Source of the DNA: Trametes villosa
Taxonomy: Eukaryota > Basidiomycota > Agaricomycetes > Polyporales > Polyporaceae
Assembly (NCBI GenBank): GCA_002964805.2
Contig: PUDQ02000096.1
Location: forward strand, 1 to 10,721
Reading direction: 5' to 3'
DNA: 10,721 bases
Below are positions 1-7,896 of the stretch, piece after piece. Each line of letters begins with the position of its first letter. Position 1 is the stretch's first letter. The translations under genes were made by a program, and so were the position numbers. The notes beneath the pieces are model-generated. The model made no database searches and was not told the origin of the DNA. It saw only the letters and a list, made by a program, of their open reading frames with translations.

Positions 1-11
1 GGGCCCGCGAA

Positions 12-26
12 CAAGCAGGGTGCTTG
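12..26. repeat. Small hairpin, 6-bp stem
   Basis: CAAGCA at 12-17 and TGCTTG at 21-26 are perfect inverted repeats around GGG. Short enough to be chance. It lies just past the proposed stop of gene A, in an otherwise featureless left edge (1-74). Confidence 0.3.
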
Positions 27-74
27 CCCCTCCGGGTACCCGCCCGCTAAGCCGTCGCCGGCGAGCTGCGCCGC

Positions 75-829
75 TCAGACCCCGCAGCTCGCCCCCGTGC
101 ACTCTGCTCGACGGGACGACGCCGCCGCCAGCGGCAGCATCGGCGCCGGGCGTAGCTCGCGTCCACGCCGTTGGTACGGGGATATGCCGGAGTGCCCGAG
201 ATCTACAGAAACGTCAGAGACGCAGATGCGAGGCAGGAAAGGGAGAGGTCATACCGGTGCTCGAAGGAACCGAGCTGCGTGCCTTGCGGGGGACACGGCC
301 CGGCGTCGACGGATTGCGTCCCCGAGACGGATCGGCATCGGCACGATGCGTCGTCGAAGCGCAGAGCAGCGCTCCGGATCGCGTGGGTGTTCCCTGTAGA
401 GGAAGAAGTGTCAGTTATGATGGGATACAGCCCGACGTCGAGCTCGTTCGCGCAGGCGCCGCCGCGAGCCTGGCCCTGCAAACGGGGGTGTATACGTACT
501 TCGTGTGATTGGCATACTGGCGGGCCGAACAGCGTCATAGCGGGCCACCTGTCCAGCGCCCGTTTTGACGTCGAAAGATGCCGTCCCCGGACGCGCCGTT
601 CACGCGGTGCTCGAGCGAGCCATTGTACTCGAACCGCCTCGACAAGGCTGAGGTTCGTGGTCGGGGTACCAGTCGCAGCGGAGCTCGCGGGAGGCGGAAC
701 CTGTAAGATACAGACGGCCTCGAAGGTCTCGTAAACAGTACAGAACGGAGGATATCAGTTGCTCACCTCGTACTCTCCTACTCGCTTGAACACGGCCCCT
801 GCCCGACGTCCCCGTGCAAGCGACGGCAT
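75..829 (-). CDS. Gene A: four-exon hypothetical protein (3' part well supported)
   Basis: Model on the minus strand: exons 829-767, 700-500, 393-255 and 202-75, together 531 nt and 176 residues, stop TGA at 77-75. All three introns look canonical: 766-701 (GTGAGC donor, TTACAG acceptor), 499-394 (GTACGT, branch ATAACTGAC, CTACAG) and 254-203 (GTATGA, branch CTCTGAC, TTTCTGTAG). The phases (0, 0, 1) match, and the frame stays open across each junction. The product is Arg/Ser/Thr/Pro-rich with no domain, signal peptide or membrane segment that I recognise. The ATG at 829 is only the first one available: the same frame is open further upstream, beyond a TGA at 868-866, and two more splice acceptors lie at 929 and 1412, so the real gene is probably longer. 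Function unknown. The introns are more certain than the start. Confidence 0.5.
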
Positions 830-866
830 GGACCCGAAGCCTCTCCGTGGGTCCCAACTTCGGCAT

Positions 867-1484
867 CACATCACGACGCGACGAAATGCGGCTGGTGTGT
901 TGTACACGCCGGATCCGCAAGCACCATACTGCCAGCCATGAATGTCAGTGGTGATCATACTCTCGGAGGGGGAAGGAGATCGGTACCTGTCGGGGAAGAG
1001 CTCGCTGCAGAGGGGTGCTGCATGCGGGAGGTACTCGAGCAGGGGGCGCAAGGAATTGAAGCCGCGCGGCGTCACAGGTTTCGCAGGGAACTGCCGCAAA
1101 TGGCAGTGCAAGTGGGGAGGTATCCGGATGGGGGGATGCAAATGGCGTGGCGGAATGTATCGTAATCCTCGAAGCTCGACATCACGCCCTCGCGAATGCT
1201 ACTGCTTCGGCGTGAGAGTCGATAATCGTGTTCGCGACTTCGGCGGGAGCGTCGGAGGCGGTCGCCGTGAGCAATAGCTCGAGTACTGTGCGCGGAGTGG
1301 GAGCTCACCGGCGTGTGGCGCGACGCGGCCCGGCTCGGCCACCTGCAAGGCGAACCTCCGCACGTTGCGACCGCCACTAGTGGATGAGCGCGCGCACGTA
1401 GTCGAGCTTTCCTAATGAATATGTTAGTATATTTGAGCGAGACATGGCACTGCACGTCACCTAATGCGCACACAAACATCAGCG
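867..1484 (-). other. Unresolved upstream exon region of gene A
   Basis: Two strong minus-strand splice acceptors lie here. One ends at 1412, with branch TACTAAC and acceptor ATTCATTAG; a possible donor is GTGACG at 1460, giving a 49-nt intron. The other ends at 929, with branch CACTGAC and acceptor GGCTGGCAG, paired with GTACCG at 986 for a 58-nt intron. A possible first ATG is at 1479. The frame read from about 1198 to 869 is open and protein-like (for example the peptide GFNSLRPLLEYLP), but a second frame (peptide SSFEDYDTFRHAI, from an ATG at 1182) and a third (peptide ANTIIDSHAEAVAFAR) look just as good over parts of the stretch. I could not choose one chain of exons into the ATG at 829. 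Confidence 0.35.
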
Positions 1485-1673
1485 CCACGCAGGGTACAAG
1501 CGTGCGAGTCCCTCACAACATCGAATACTGCGGTTTCCCAACAAGGACAACATCTGTACGCCTACGCACCGACCCAGATGAGTCGCGAGTGTGGCCTCAC
1601 ATAGTACACATCAAACGGGACGCTAAAGGCTGCACTCGCCCGAGAGCCCCGTCACACTCGTAGTATCCCCACA
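1485..1673. promoter_or_regulatory. Probable divergent intergenic region between genes A and X
   Basis: This gap separates the 5' side of minus-strand gene A from the start of plus-strand gene X, so it probably holds both promoters. It is less GC-rich than the flanking exons, and AT-rich sequence (TATATTT near 1428-1434, inside the putative intron of gene A) lies just to its left. No unambiguous TATA box at the expected distance from either start was found. The assignment rests on gene orientation only. Confidence 0.25.
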
Positions 1674-2393
1674 ATGTACTCGCAACCACTCAACACCGCA
1701 TCGCGTTCTCACGAAGACCATCCTACGGAGGGCTCGGACGACCCGGAACAATGCCTGACTGTCCGCGGGCGACCGTCGTCCTATACGGGTATCGCTTGGC
1801 GGGCGGGCCGCCCCTTCGCGAACTTCGGCAACATCACGGGCGGTAACACCGCACTGCGCGATCTGCTAGATCTCTGGAATCTCAGCGAGGGCGGGATTCG
1901 CTTCGAGCACGAGACGCCGGAGGACATCCCGAACGCGAAGCGCGGTCCGGAGTCGGTCCACCCCAGCTATCAGCCTGTTCGCGTGGAGACCGCGCCGCCC
2001 GCTCTGACGCCACAAGCCCTGATACCACCAGTTCCGACGCCGCCAGCTCTAAAGGAGCCCCTCCGAGTCGTCCCATCCCTTGTCCTGCATCCCGACGGCT
2101 CGAGCATCGTCGGCGTCCATCTCACATGCACCAAGCCGTCTGCCGCCCCAACTCAGCTCCCGGCCCGTCCGCGGAAGCAGCGCGACGACATGGGGAAGCC
2201 GCGCCATCGCGACTTCACCGGCCCGTACAAGTATCGGCGCATACTCGCGAGGAGGGGCATCAGGAGCTACCCAAGCGTCCTCGAGCCGGGCACGGAGGGA
2301 GCTTGCGCGGAGCCGACCTCGGAGTCCGAGCCCGAGTCCGATAGGTACTGGCTGGTCGACGACCCGGTTGGGGAGTTCGTGCCCGCACCGTAG
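1674..2393 (+). CDS. Gene X: single-exon hypothetical protein, 239 residues
   Basis: Uninterrupted frame from ATG 1674 to TAG 2391-2393, followed at once by a second in-frame TAG. The start has A at -3, a favourable eukaryotic context. Composition is mixed rather than simply Ala/Arg. Residues 61-70 (LRDLLDLWNL) could form a short amphipathic helix. Residues 108-130 are a Pro/Ala/Leu repeat of the APPAL/PTPPAL type. Residues 163-198 are basic (RPRKQR, YKYRRILARRG). Residues 214-231 are acidic and serine-rich (SESEPESD). Such alternation is common in disordered regulatory or nucleic-acid-associated proteins, but no domain is recognisable and I assign no function. There is no signal peptide or membrane helix. 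It lies head to head with gene A. As the longest plain ORF with balanced composition it is the safest single call in the window, although an unseen intron is possible. Confidence 0.6.
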   Translation: MYSQPLNTASRSHEDHPTEGSDDPEQCLTVRGRPSSYTGIAWRAGRPFANFGNITGGNTALRDLLDLWNLSEGGIRFEHETPEDIPNAKRGPESVHPSYQPVRVETAPPALTPQALIPPVPTPPALKEPLRVVPSLVLHPDGSSIVGVHLTCTKPSAAPTQLPARPRKQRDDMGKPRHRDFTGPYKYRRILARRGIRSYPSVLEPGTEGACAEPTSESEPESDRYWLVDDPVGEFVPAP

Positions 2394-3154
2394 TAGATGA
2401 AACGCACCTTTTCGAGTAGTTTACGGGCTGCCTCCGTTGGGCGCACCGGAGGGGGGTGGGGGCGGTTCTCAGGCCAGAGGCCCGGGGAGCAGGGGGAAGC
2501 CGAGCACGGGCCGGAGGCTGGGGACGCCGGCCAAGTTCGTATTTCGCTGTATACGCTAGCTATAGACATTCGCATGCTTTTCTTGACAAACCGAGAGCGT
2601 TCGCGCTTGGTCGCGGGATCGGTGTTGAGGGAAGGAGCGAAAGAGCGGACGCAGTGGGCGCTTCAAACCACGCGACCTACCAATTCTGGTAGGTTGCAGG
2701 TCGAGCGCCTGAGTTTGTTTGGCCGCCGCTCTACGGTCTTCGCCGCCACTCACTCTGCGAGTCTGCGTCTGGTTTGTCCTCGCGTGCCTGTGCATCTCTC
2801 AAGACGGCGGATAGCAGCTCGTTAGTACAACGTCTCCCCTCGTATGTCTGTACTGCACTTGGGCAGCTGCTGCTAGAACGCTAGGGCTGGGTGCTTGCTT
2901 GACTTGGACTACTACCACCTCGCGCGTCTCGCCGTCTCGCCTTCGCTCTCAAAGCTGCCATCTACGGATGATTCTGACGGTCTGCGGAGACCTTGCAGCA
3001 GCTTTCTTTGCCTCTCAGGAACTGACCGAATTCCTGGTACGTAGTGGTCTGGTTACTCAAGCAATTCTCCGGGGTAGACTCCGCCCGATGTGGGCCTGTC
3101 GTCGCAACGAAAGTAGACGGCACACGTACCGTACCCTTTCGGTACGCAGCGAGA
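2394..3154. other. Stretch without an assigned gene between X and F
   Basis: No consistent gene model was found. The stretch contains a strong hairpin at 2672-2697 and, on the plus strand, splice-like signals that could belong to upstream exons of gene F: a GTATGT donor near 2844, a CTGAC branch followed by TTGCAG near 3000, a pyrimidine-rich CTCAG acceptor near 3019 and a GTACGT donor at about 3037. The frame of F's first exon is open back to about 3026 without an earlier ATG, which also suggests F may begin here. The rest is probably the 3' flank of X and the promoter of F. Confidence 0.3.
2672..2697. repeat. Inverted repeat / hairpin, 10-bp stem
   Basis: GCGACCTACC at 2672-2681 and GGTAGGTTGC at 2688-2697 pair over ten positions with one G-T mismatch (G-U in RNA), around the six-base loop AATTCT. 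The inner seven pairs are perfect. It lies about 280 bp past the stop of gene X and outside any model. It could be a structured RNA element, a protein-binding dyad or the remnant of a small inverted-repeat element. The sequence does not say which. Confidence 0.6.
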
Positions 3155-4412
3155 ATGCGCTGTAGCGCGTTGTACCGAGAATTGAGACGTGTCCGCGAAT
3201 GGCGGCCCGGAGGATTCCCTACATCCGGGCTGGGGCCGCGCGCTGCGATTGGCAGGCGTGGCCGCACCGTTCACGTACCGATGCGTTGCCAGGTGTGAGC
3301 GCGCGCTCGCTCACCACTTCGGTACCCAGCACAGACAGCGGCCTGGGCTGCGCAGTCCTGACAATTTTCAATCTAGCTTCGGGCCACATCCTCGCGCATG
3401 GCACCACCTCCCTCTCCGCCGCCCTCAGTCACGGAAACGGCGAGCCCGAACGCCGATCTCCTCCTCTTCCCCGTGCCTACGCAACTCCCGGAGAAGCTAC
3501 CCTCTCTTCTCGTATGGGAAGGAATAGGTGAGTATGCGACGCGACGACGTTGGTCACTGTCAGCTGACCTAGCTCGACGGAAGCTGCACGCGCACGACCG
3601 CCGTCGATGCGTCGCCGGCGTTTGCGCTCGCAGTGCACGCGTATTCTGAGCAGCTCTAGGTACGTCCTGCCTCTCTCTACAAGCCCTCGCCCCGTACGCC
3701 GGACCCCCTGCCGGTTTTGCGCGCACGCCGCGCTCGACGCTCGACGCCCAGGTGAGTCTCCGGCTCTTCGTACTCGGCACGTCGCTTCAGCGCTATGTGC
3801 ATAGTGCACGCGCATCCGGCGTCGACGAGATCTCGGTGGCCGCGGTGCGCGACGCTCGAAGCGCATGCGTCTGTACGGCGCGGCGGGCGCCGCCGCCGCC
3901 GCGGCACATCACGCGTCAAGCGCGGCGCGGAGGGCCTTTGGCGCGCTGTCTCGGGGTCCAGAGGGCGGTGGATACGACTGCGGGCGTGTGTGGGGGAAAG
4001 GTGCGTACGCGTCAGCGGCCCGCGTCGCAATCTAACTAAACTGTCACTCGAATCGCATTCGCAAGACGTCCGGCGCCGCGCAACGTACCGCTGAATGCTC
4101 GACGTTTCGAGCTCTCGTCTAGGATCCCTGCGCAACAGAACAGCGGACGGGGGAATGCCTCGTGAACGCGCGGCCCGAGAGAAGCAGGTACGCGACCATC
4201 CTGCTCGCCAGCGCACACTGTCGAACCTTCTCGTCAAGCGGCTCATCCCAGCAAGCGGCTCCTTGTTCGGGATTGTCTGGGGGCGCGGCGGTGATGGAGC
4301 GTCAAGGTGTGTGCCGTCCGTTGCGATTGCGGCGGGTCCGCCCGTGTTCACAGCTCACGGCGGGCCCCCTGGCTGCAAGTGTAGTATGGTACTAGGGTTC
4401 GTAGAGTCGTAG
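3155..4412 (+). CDS. Gene F: five-exon hypothetical protein, 290 residues
   Basis: Model: exons 3155-3292, 3377-3527, 3654-3751, 3805-4000 and 4123-4412, total 873 nt with all phases matching. The best signals are the intron-1 acceptor (CCTGAC branch, then AATCTAG at 3376), the GTGAGT donors at 3528 and 3752, and the GTGCGT donor at 4001. Intron 1 needs a GTGTGA donor at 3293; a GTGAGC donor two bases on would lead to an early stop. Acceptors of introns 2-4 (3653, 3804, 4122) lack clear branch points. Residues 54-62 are proline-rich, residues 155-173 are an alanine/histidine-rich tract, and the C-terminal exon includes the hydrophobic LFGIVW after a basic helix-like LSNLLVKRL. An alternative start is the ATG at 3398 in exon 2. 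The last exon is also open alone as a 105-residue frame from ATG 4095. No family recognised. Confidence 0.4.
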
Positions 4413-4573
4413 CGTAAGCCGTGGCGCCGCCCTGGTACGCTCGGCGGGTTCGATGGCCGGCGCGCCGCTGAGGATGCGGCGACCGGAGGAGAGGATCTAG
4501 TACGCCCGGATTCACGTCTCTTGCGGCGGCTGGTTTGCGCGGCGCACGGCTGTGCAGGCATCTTCCATGACAG
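4413..4573 (+). other. Gap between F and G, probable 5' exon/intron region of G
   Basis: Short stretch after the F stop. It includes a GTACGC donor-like site at 4500 with acceptor-like TGTGCAG (ending 4557) and GACAG (ending 4573). These could be the first intron of gene G, or could link G to F as one larger gene. The only nearby ATG (4567) gives a ten-codon frame. Not resolved. Confidence 0.25.
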
Positions 4574-5433
4574 GTCGCGCGGGGGTGGCTATCGTCTGAG
4601 AGAACGTGTTTGCGGAAGCAGGGCGCGCTGGCGGTCATTTACCGCACGATCCCCGGTGTTGTAGACACGACTGCGAGGCGCGTTCGCCCCGTGCGCGGCG
4701 CAGTCTCGGTTTCCGGGTGCACGAGTCGGCTTCGCGGTTCCGGGGCGGGCGAGGCGACAAGTGCAGTAGCTCGCTCCGCCCGTCTCGTTCGAGCGCGCGC
4801 TCCGGCGCGTGCATCCGCGAGGTACCCGTTCGACCGACAGCTGTTTAGTGCGTCCGTGCGGAGGTGAGCGCCGCGTTTCTCGGGTTCAATGCGGATATAG
4901 CTCGATGCTGACTCGTCTTCGCAGATTCAGCGCGCGGCGGGTACGACGACATGCGCTTTCTCAGGGTGGCGTGCAGCAAGTCCCGGGCGGACGGCGAGTC
5001 ACTCGTCCGCCGCGCGAATTTGCGCCGCACTGTCTTGTGCATTGCGAGGACAAGACGGCGCGTGCTTCTGTCGTAGCTAGTGCAGGAGCTGGTGTCCTAT
5101 GCTCCGCGACCGGGTCTGTGTCGTCACGACAGATGTGTATGTAGCTCGAGTACAATTTCTGAGTCAATGCATACGCTTCCCCGCGAGTTCGCGAGCGGCT
5201 GTCGAGTACCCACAAAACAACATCCCCTGCTTGACCTACCCCTACAAAACACCCCTCACTCGACCTACTCCCTACAACATGTGCTAAGGCATGCTTTATT
5301 TCTCCACCCGTCTTCAGATCCCACAGATCAGGCACCCGCGCTCGTCGCGCACAAGATATATTCGCTCCCGAACAGTACATACATTGGCAGGAAATCTCGA
5401 TTCGACTGCGCCCAGCGTGCGCCTCCGCGTTAA
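4574..5433 (+). CDS. Gene G: three-exon hypothetical protein, 5' end not found
   Basis: Exons 4574-4863, 4925-5136 and 5318-5433, giving 205 codons plus TAA at 5431-5433. The first intron, 4864-4924 (61 nt), is one of the clearest in the window: GTGAGC donor, GCTGAC branch about 13 nt before TTCGCAG. The upstream frame runs into TGA inside this donor, and the frame after the acceptor continues in matching phase. The second intron, 5137-5317 (181 nt), has a GTATGT donor and a pyrimidine-rich CGTCTTCAG acceptor, and contains a minisatellite. The last exon has balanced composition (peptide KIYSLPNSTYIGRKSRFD); the first two are Arg/Ala/Ser-rich. There is no ATG in the first exon frame, so it must start upstream or the model is wrong there. 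No recognisable domain. Confidence 0.4.
5203..5285. repeat. Degenerate minisatellite, three units of about 29 bp
   Basis: Three consecutive units begin near 5204, 5233 and 5262, spaced 29 bp, each starting GA(G/C)(T/C)AC followed by a CCCTACAA-like core (GACCTACCCCTACAAAAC in the second). The plus strand is C/A-rich. It lies within the second intron proposed for gene G. Translation of the minus strand through it creates a WD-repeat-like peptide, which I treat as a by-product of the repeat. Confidence 0.55.
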
Positions 5434-5545
5434 CTGCAGCGGGGGCGCTCTCGGCAAAGATGGTGCCTCCGCTAGGGGTGATAGATGCCTGTGCCCGCCG
5501 CCCGGAGTAGGCGGTGCGCTCGCAGCCGCGATGAGAGACCCATCA

Positions 5546-6091
5546 TTAGTCGCAGCGATGGAGGGACCGGCGAGGGGAGAGGACCGCAGCGGGCGCGAGA
5601 GGTGCGAGGGCGACATCGAGCCCGTAGTCGTCGAGTGTCGGCGCGAGGCGATGGAAGGCCGTGCTGGAATTGTCAGCTTGTGGTCCGCAGAGGGGAGCCG
5701 GGGAGGTGAACGAGTGGCTGAGGAAGGAGCGACGAGCATAGACGGGCCGGGAGTGGGCTGCAGAAGATGAAGGGGTCAGTAAGATAGGAAAGCAAGAGGA
5801 GGGAAAGGGAGAAGGGGTGCAGGAGAGCCAGAGGTGCGCAGGTAAGGGGGCGAGAGGCCGACGGGCGAGCGGTGTTCGAGATATGATGCAATGGAACGAG
5901 ATGTGATGTCCCGTACAGCAGATCAACGGCGACCAAGCCCCTAGCAGCAGAATCGAAGACGTCCCGACGGGCAGATTCTGCCTGTGCGAGCCCGAGGGCG
6001 AAGTGGACGACACACGATAAATCGATTGCCCAATGCCCTCGCCCTGGGGTTCGTTATATTGTCTCCCCGGCAAACCACGAGCAGACCGCAT
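5546..6091 (-). CDS. Gene H: two-exon hypothetical protein, 128 residues
   Basis: Exons 6091-5917 and 5757-5546 on the minus strand, 387 nt, stop TAA at 5548-5546. The intron 5916-5758 (159 nt) ends with an excellent acceptor: TTACTGAC branch, pyrimidine-rich stretch, CTTCTGCAG. The donor is GTACGG, less certain. The intron length is a multiple of three and contains no in-frame stop, so it could also be retained. The ATG at 6091 has G at -3. The product begins with a Gln/Gly/Ser-rich segment, has a short hydrophobic patch (SSILLLGAW) and ends in a regular peptide (LDDYGLDVALAPLAP). After the same acceptor a second frame is open to 5314, Ser/Pro-rich, with a GTATGT donor at 5382, and is a real alternative. 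H meets G tail to tail. Function unknown. Confidence 0.4.
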   Translation of the reverse strand: MRSARGLPGRQYNEPQGEGIGQSIYRVSSTSPSGSHRQNLPVGTSSILLLGAWSPLICCTGHHISFHCIISRTPLARRPLAPLPAHLWLSCTPSPFPSSCFPILLTPSSSAAHSRPVYARRSFLSHSFTSPAPLCGPQADNSSTAFHRLAPTLDDYGLDVALAPLAPAAVLSPRRSLHRCD

Positions 6092-6249
6092 GCCCGAGGC
6101 CCTGTCCACCCAACGAATTTGCGGCGCAACATGTGTGTGAGATCACGATGATGGACATACCAAGGCACAGCTTCGAGCTGCACCGAAGCACGCGCATTGC
6201 ACACGCCGCAGTCAGAGTAGGCGCATGTGTGCCTAATCATCCCGCACAT
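5941..6249 (-). CDS. Alternative small cysteine-rich ORF, 102 residues
   Basis: Frame from ATG 6249 (A at -3) to TAG 5943-5941, overlapping exon 1 of gene H in another register. It has nine or ten cysteines and an N-terminal C-x4-C-x2-C cluster (HTCAYSDCGVC), followed about 15 residues later by HHRDLTH, which loosely recalls a zinc-binding arrangement but does not fit the classical C2H2 spacing. The last residues are FCC. There is no signal peptide, so it is unlike a typical secreted cysteine-rich effector. It could be an independent small gene, an upstream exon of H, or chance. Low confidence. Confidence 0.2.
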   Translation of the reverse strand: MCGMIRHTCAYSDCGVCNARASVQLEAVPWYVHHRDLTHMLRRKFVGWTGPRACGLLVVCRGDNITNPRARALGNRFIVCRPLRPRARTGRICPSGRLRFCC

Positions 6250-6303
6250 GTTTATGGTGAGAAGATCAACCGCTTCGTGCGATATGGAGGTGTACCACCC
6301 CGT

Positions 6304-7182
6304 TCAACATGATAGCACATTCAGCAGATCTGCTTTGCGCTCAACATGGAGTACAGGCCAGGAGCGCTGTGATTGACGGGAAGGCGTTGGATGGCGATGC
6401 GGGAGCGTCTGACACGACGTGCCGAGCGGCGTCCAGAGCGCTCGAGAGGTGCCTTGCGCGGACGTGATGCGTACTCTCCGGATATGAGGTAGGCACCGAG
6501 TGGCTTTTGTACGTATGCACCTCAGCAGCATCGCCGCACAACCTGCCGAGAACGTCCAAGCAGCATCGCAGCCGCATTACCTGCCGAGGACGTCCAGGCG
6601 AGAAGAGGCGGAAAACGGAGACTCACTTCGTCGTCGATCATATCCGGCGGCCTGGCGGAGACCTTCGGGCGCGAAAGGACTTCCATAGGTGCGAAGAGGA
6701 CGAGGGAGATCCAGAGCCGGGCGTTGCAGAACGAGGGAGTTTAGCGAGACGAGCGGCGGGTCGTGGTGGAAAGCAAGAGACGTGGGGGCGGCGGGGGCGC
6801 AAGGTTGGGCGGGGGCGGGCGACGGCTGTATATGACCGAGTACTCCACGAGGCGTGGCGTCGATAAGGGGCGCTGGTAGACTTTGTCTGAGATCTTGCGA
6901 GCGTCCGAGGGGACCGACGCTGGGCGGGCGGGCGACGGGCGGCGAGATCTCGTCCGTTTCGGAATGAGGCCTGTCAGACAAGCCGCAAATTGAGGCCCGG
7001 CATCGCCTGAACTGTTCTACAGCCTGCTGGAGCCCCACACCGGGGAAGTATCTGACGTCGTCTTCGCCTGTGAACGCGCACTCATCGAGGGGTCGATATT
7101 CCAGCGTGGTCGTGAGCCGAGGAAGGAACGAAGCGGAGAAGCAGCGAGGAGACGGTTTGCGAGCTCGCGTTTCCCAGCTCAT
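6304..7182 (-). CDS. Gene B: two-exon hypothetical protein, 264 residues, with duplicated acceptor
   Basis: Exons 7182-6627 and 6542-6304, 795 nt, stop TGA at 6306-6304. The first exon is long, open and balanced: residues about 25-65 contain TTTLEYRPLDECAFTGEDD and FPGVGLQQAVEQFRRC, and the rest is Pro/Ala/Ser-rich. The intron starts with GTGAGT at 6626 and has a pyrimidine-rich body. Its 3' end has been tandemly duplicated, giving two identical CTCGGCAG acceptors at 6581 and 6543. Using the outer one (84 nt) keeps the frame and removes an in-frame TAA. Using the inner one gives an early stop. A different reading keeps the GTGAGT as exon and removes only the 38-nt duplicate, joining to a frame ending at 6341 (peptide SALDAARHVVSDAPASPS). 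An overlapping frame to the right suggests the true start is upstream. Function unknown. Confidence 0.45.
6524..6596. repeat. 38-bp tandem duplication across a splice acceptor in gene B
   Basis: Copies at 6524-6558 (35 bp) and 6559-6596 (38 bp) share the ends AGCAGCATCGC and ACCTGCCGAG(A/G)ACGTCCA and differ by a 3-bp indel plus a few substitutions. On the coding (minus) strand each copy carries TGGACGTYCTCGGCAG followed by GTWRTGCGGC, so each contains an AG-GT junction that can act as an acceptor or, for the first, as the start of a mini-intron. Confidence 0.75.
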
Positions 7183-7629
7183 CTGCCGGCCATGAGGCCA
7201 GCAGCTCCTCGATCGATCTCCTCAAATCCCGCTTACCTCGGGATTCAATTTCGACAGGCAGCGACGTCATCGTGTCCGGCCTGTCGCCCGCGGACAGCTC
7301 TCGGGGAGTCCTCAGCTTCGTCTCAGCGTGTGCAGAGACATCCACCGACGACGGCCTCTTGCACGCACTCGCAGACAGGTCGAGGAGTCTTCAAGGTGTT
7401 ATCGTTACAGCGCGCGTGCCTTGGCTAGCCGGACGAGGCAGATAGCCCGCCTCGGAGTCCGAGCTGTCGGATCCCGCGTTCCTGGCTTTATTGGCTGCTC
7501 TGGCGCCCGCCGCCCTCCTCCTCTCGCCTGCTTGCGCCCAAGGACGGCTCGATCGCGACGCGGGCTCTGTTGTGCTCTCTCGTAGAGAACGCGCGCGACC
7601 CACTCATTGAGAACGCTCGCCATGCTCAT
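7084..7629 (-). CDS. Upstream open frames of gene B, exon structure unresolved
   Basis: Two protein-like frames lie directly upstream of and overlapping B's first exon. The first begins at ATG 7629 or 7623 (the latter with A at -3 and G at +4) and runs to 7405; its N-terminus MASVLNEWVARVLYERAQQ is a convincing start. The second runs from 7603 to 7084, interrupted only by TGA at 7393-7391. It contains the acidic-serine peptide GSDSSDSEAGYLPRP before the stop and RRSIEELLASWPADELG after it. A candidate intron 7236-7183 (GTAAGC donor, CCGGCAG acceptor, 54 nt) keeps the frame. Most likely all belong to one minus-strand gene with B, through introns I could not place, or through frameshifts if it is decaying. 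Confidence 0.35.
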
Positions 7630-7886
7630 ACGCCTCCAAGGCCACGGACTCGCCCTCCCTCAGGCATCGATCTCACTAGTGGCCGCTCGAGGTCTCTCTC
7701 TATAGGCACGCTCGCCCCAGTGCGAGTGCACCCGCTCGCACTAATGGCCGTCCACTCCCTCTGCGCGACCGGCCTCTCCGTTGTGCACGCGCCCCCGCCC
7801 CGTTTGCCGTCTCCCTCCCCGCCTGGCACCATCGGGGAGTGCATCCACGCCATCCACGGCGCTCGCCCCTTCTAAACGACACCCAT
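7630..7886. promoter_or_regulatory. Divergent intergenic region between B and D
   Basis: This interval separates the likely start of minus-strand gene B (7623/7629) from the likely start of plus-strand gene D (7897), and so should hold both promoters. The plus strand is C/T-rich, as often seen upstream of fungal starts, and has a TATAGGC near 7701 that is too far from the D start to be a confident TATA box. Open frames in this stretch are low complexity, and I do not call them genes. Confidence 0.3.
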
Positions 7887-7896
7887 ATGGACCTAT

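Noticed and set aside
3677..4351. 224-codon minus-strand open frame opposite gene F, with possible introns (GTACCT to GCGCAG, GTACGT to TTTAG)
   Set aside because: The plus model chains five exons with matching phase over the same DNA. The minus frame becomes Arg-rich low complexity downstream, and one of its acceptors leads straight to a stop. Not fully excluded.
4447..4460. GGTTCGATGGC resembling a tRNA B box
   Set aside because: No acceptor stem, A box or cloverleaf could be formed around it.
4961..5380. Minus-strand frame with LWDLKTGGEIK and GDVVLWVLDS, looking like WD40 repeats
   Set aside because: It runs through the minisatellite, lies antisense to a better spliced plus model (gene G), and the repeat units lack the usual GH and Asp positions. 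Kept only as a low-interest finding.
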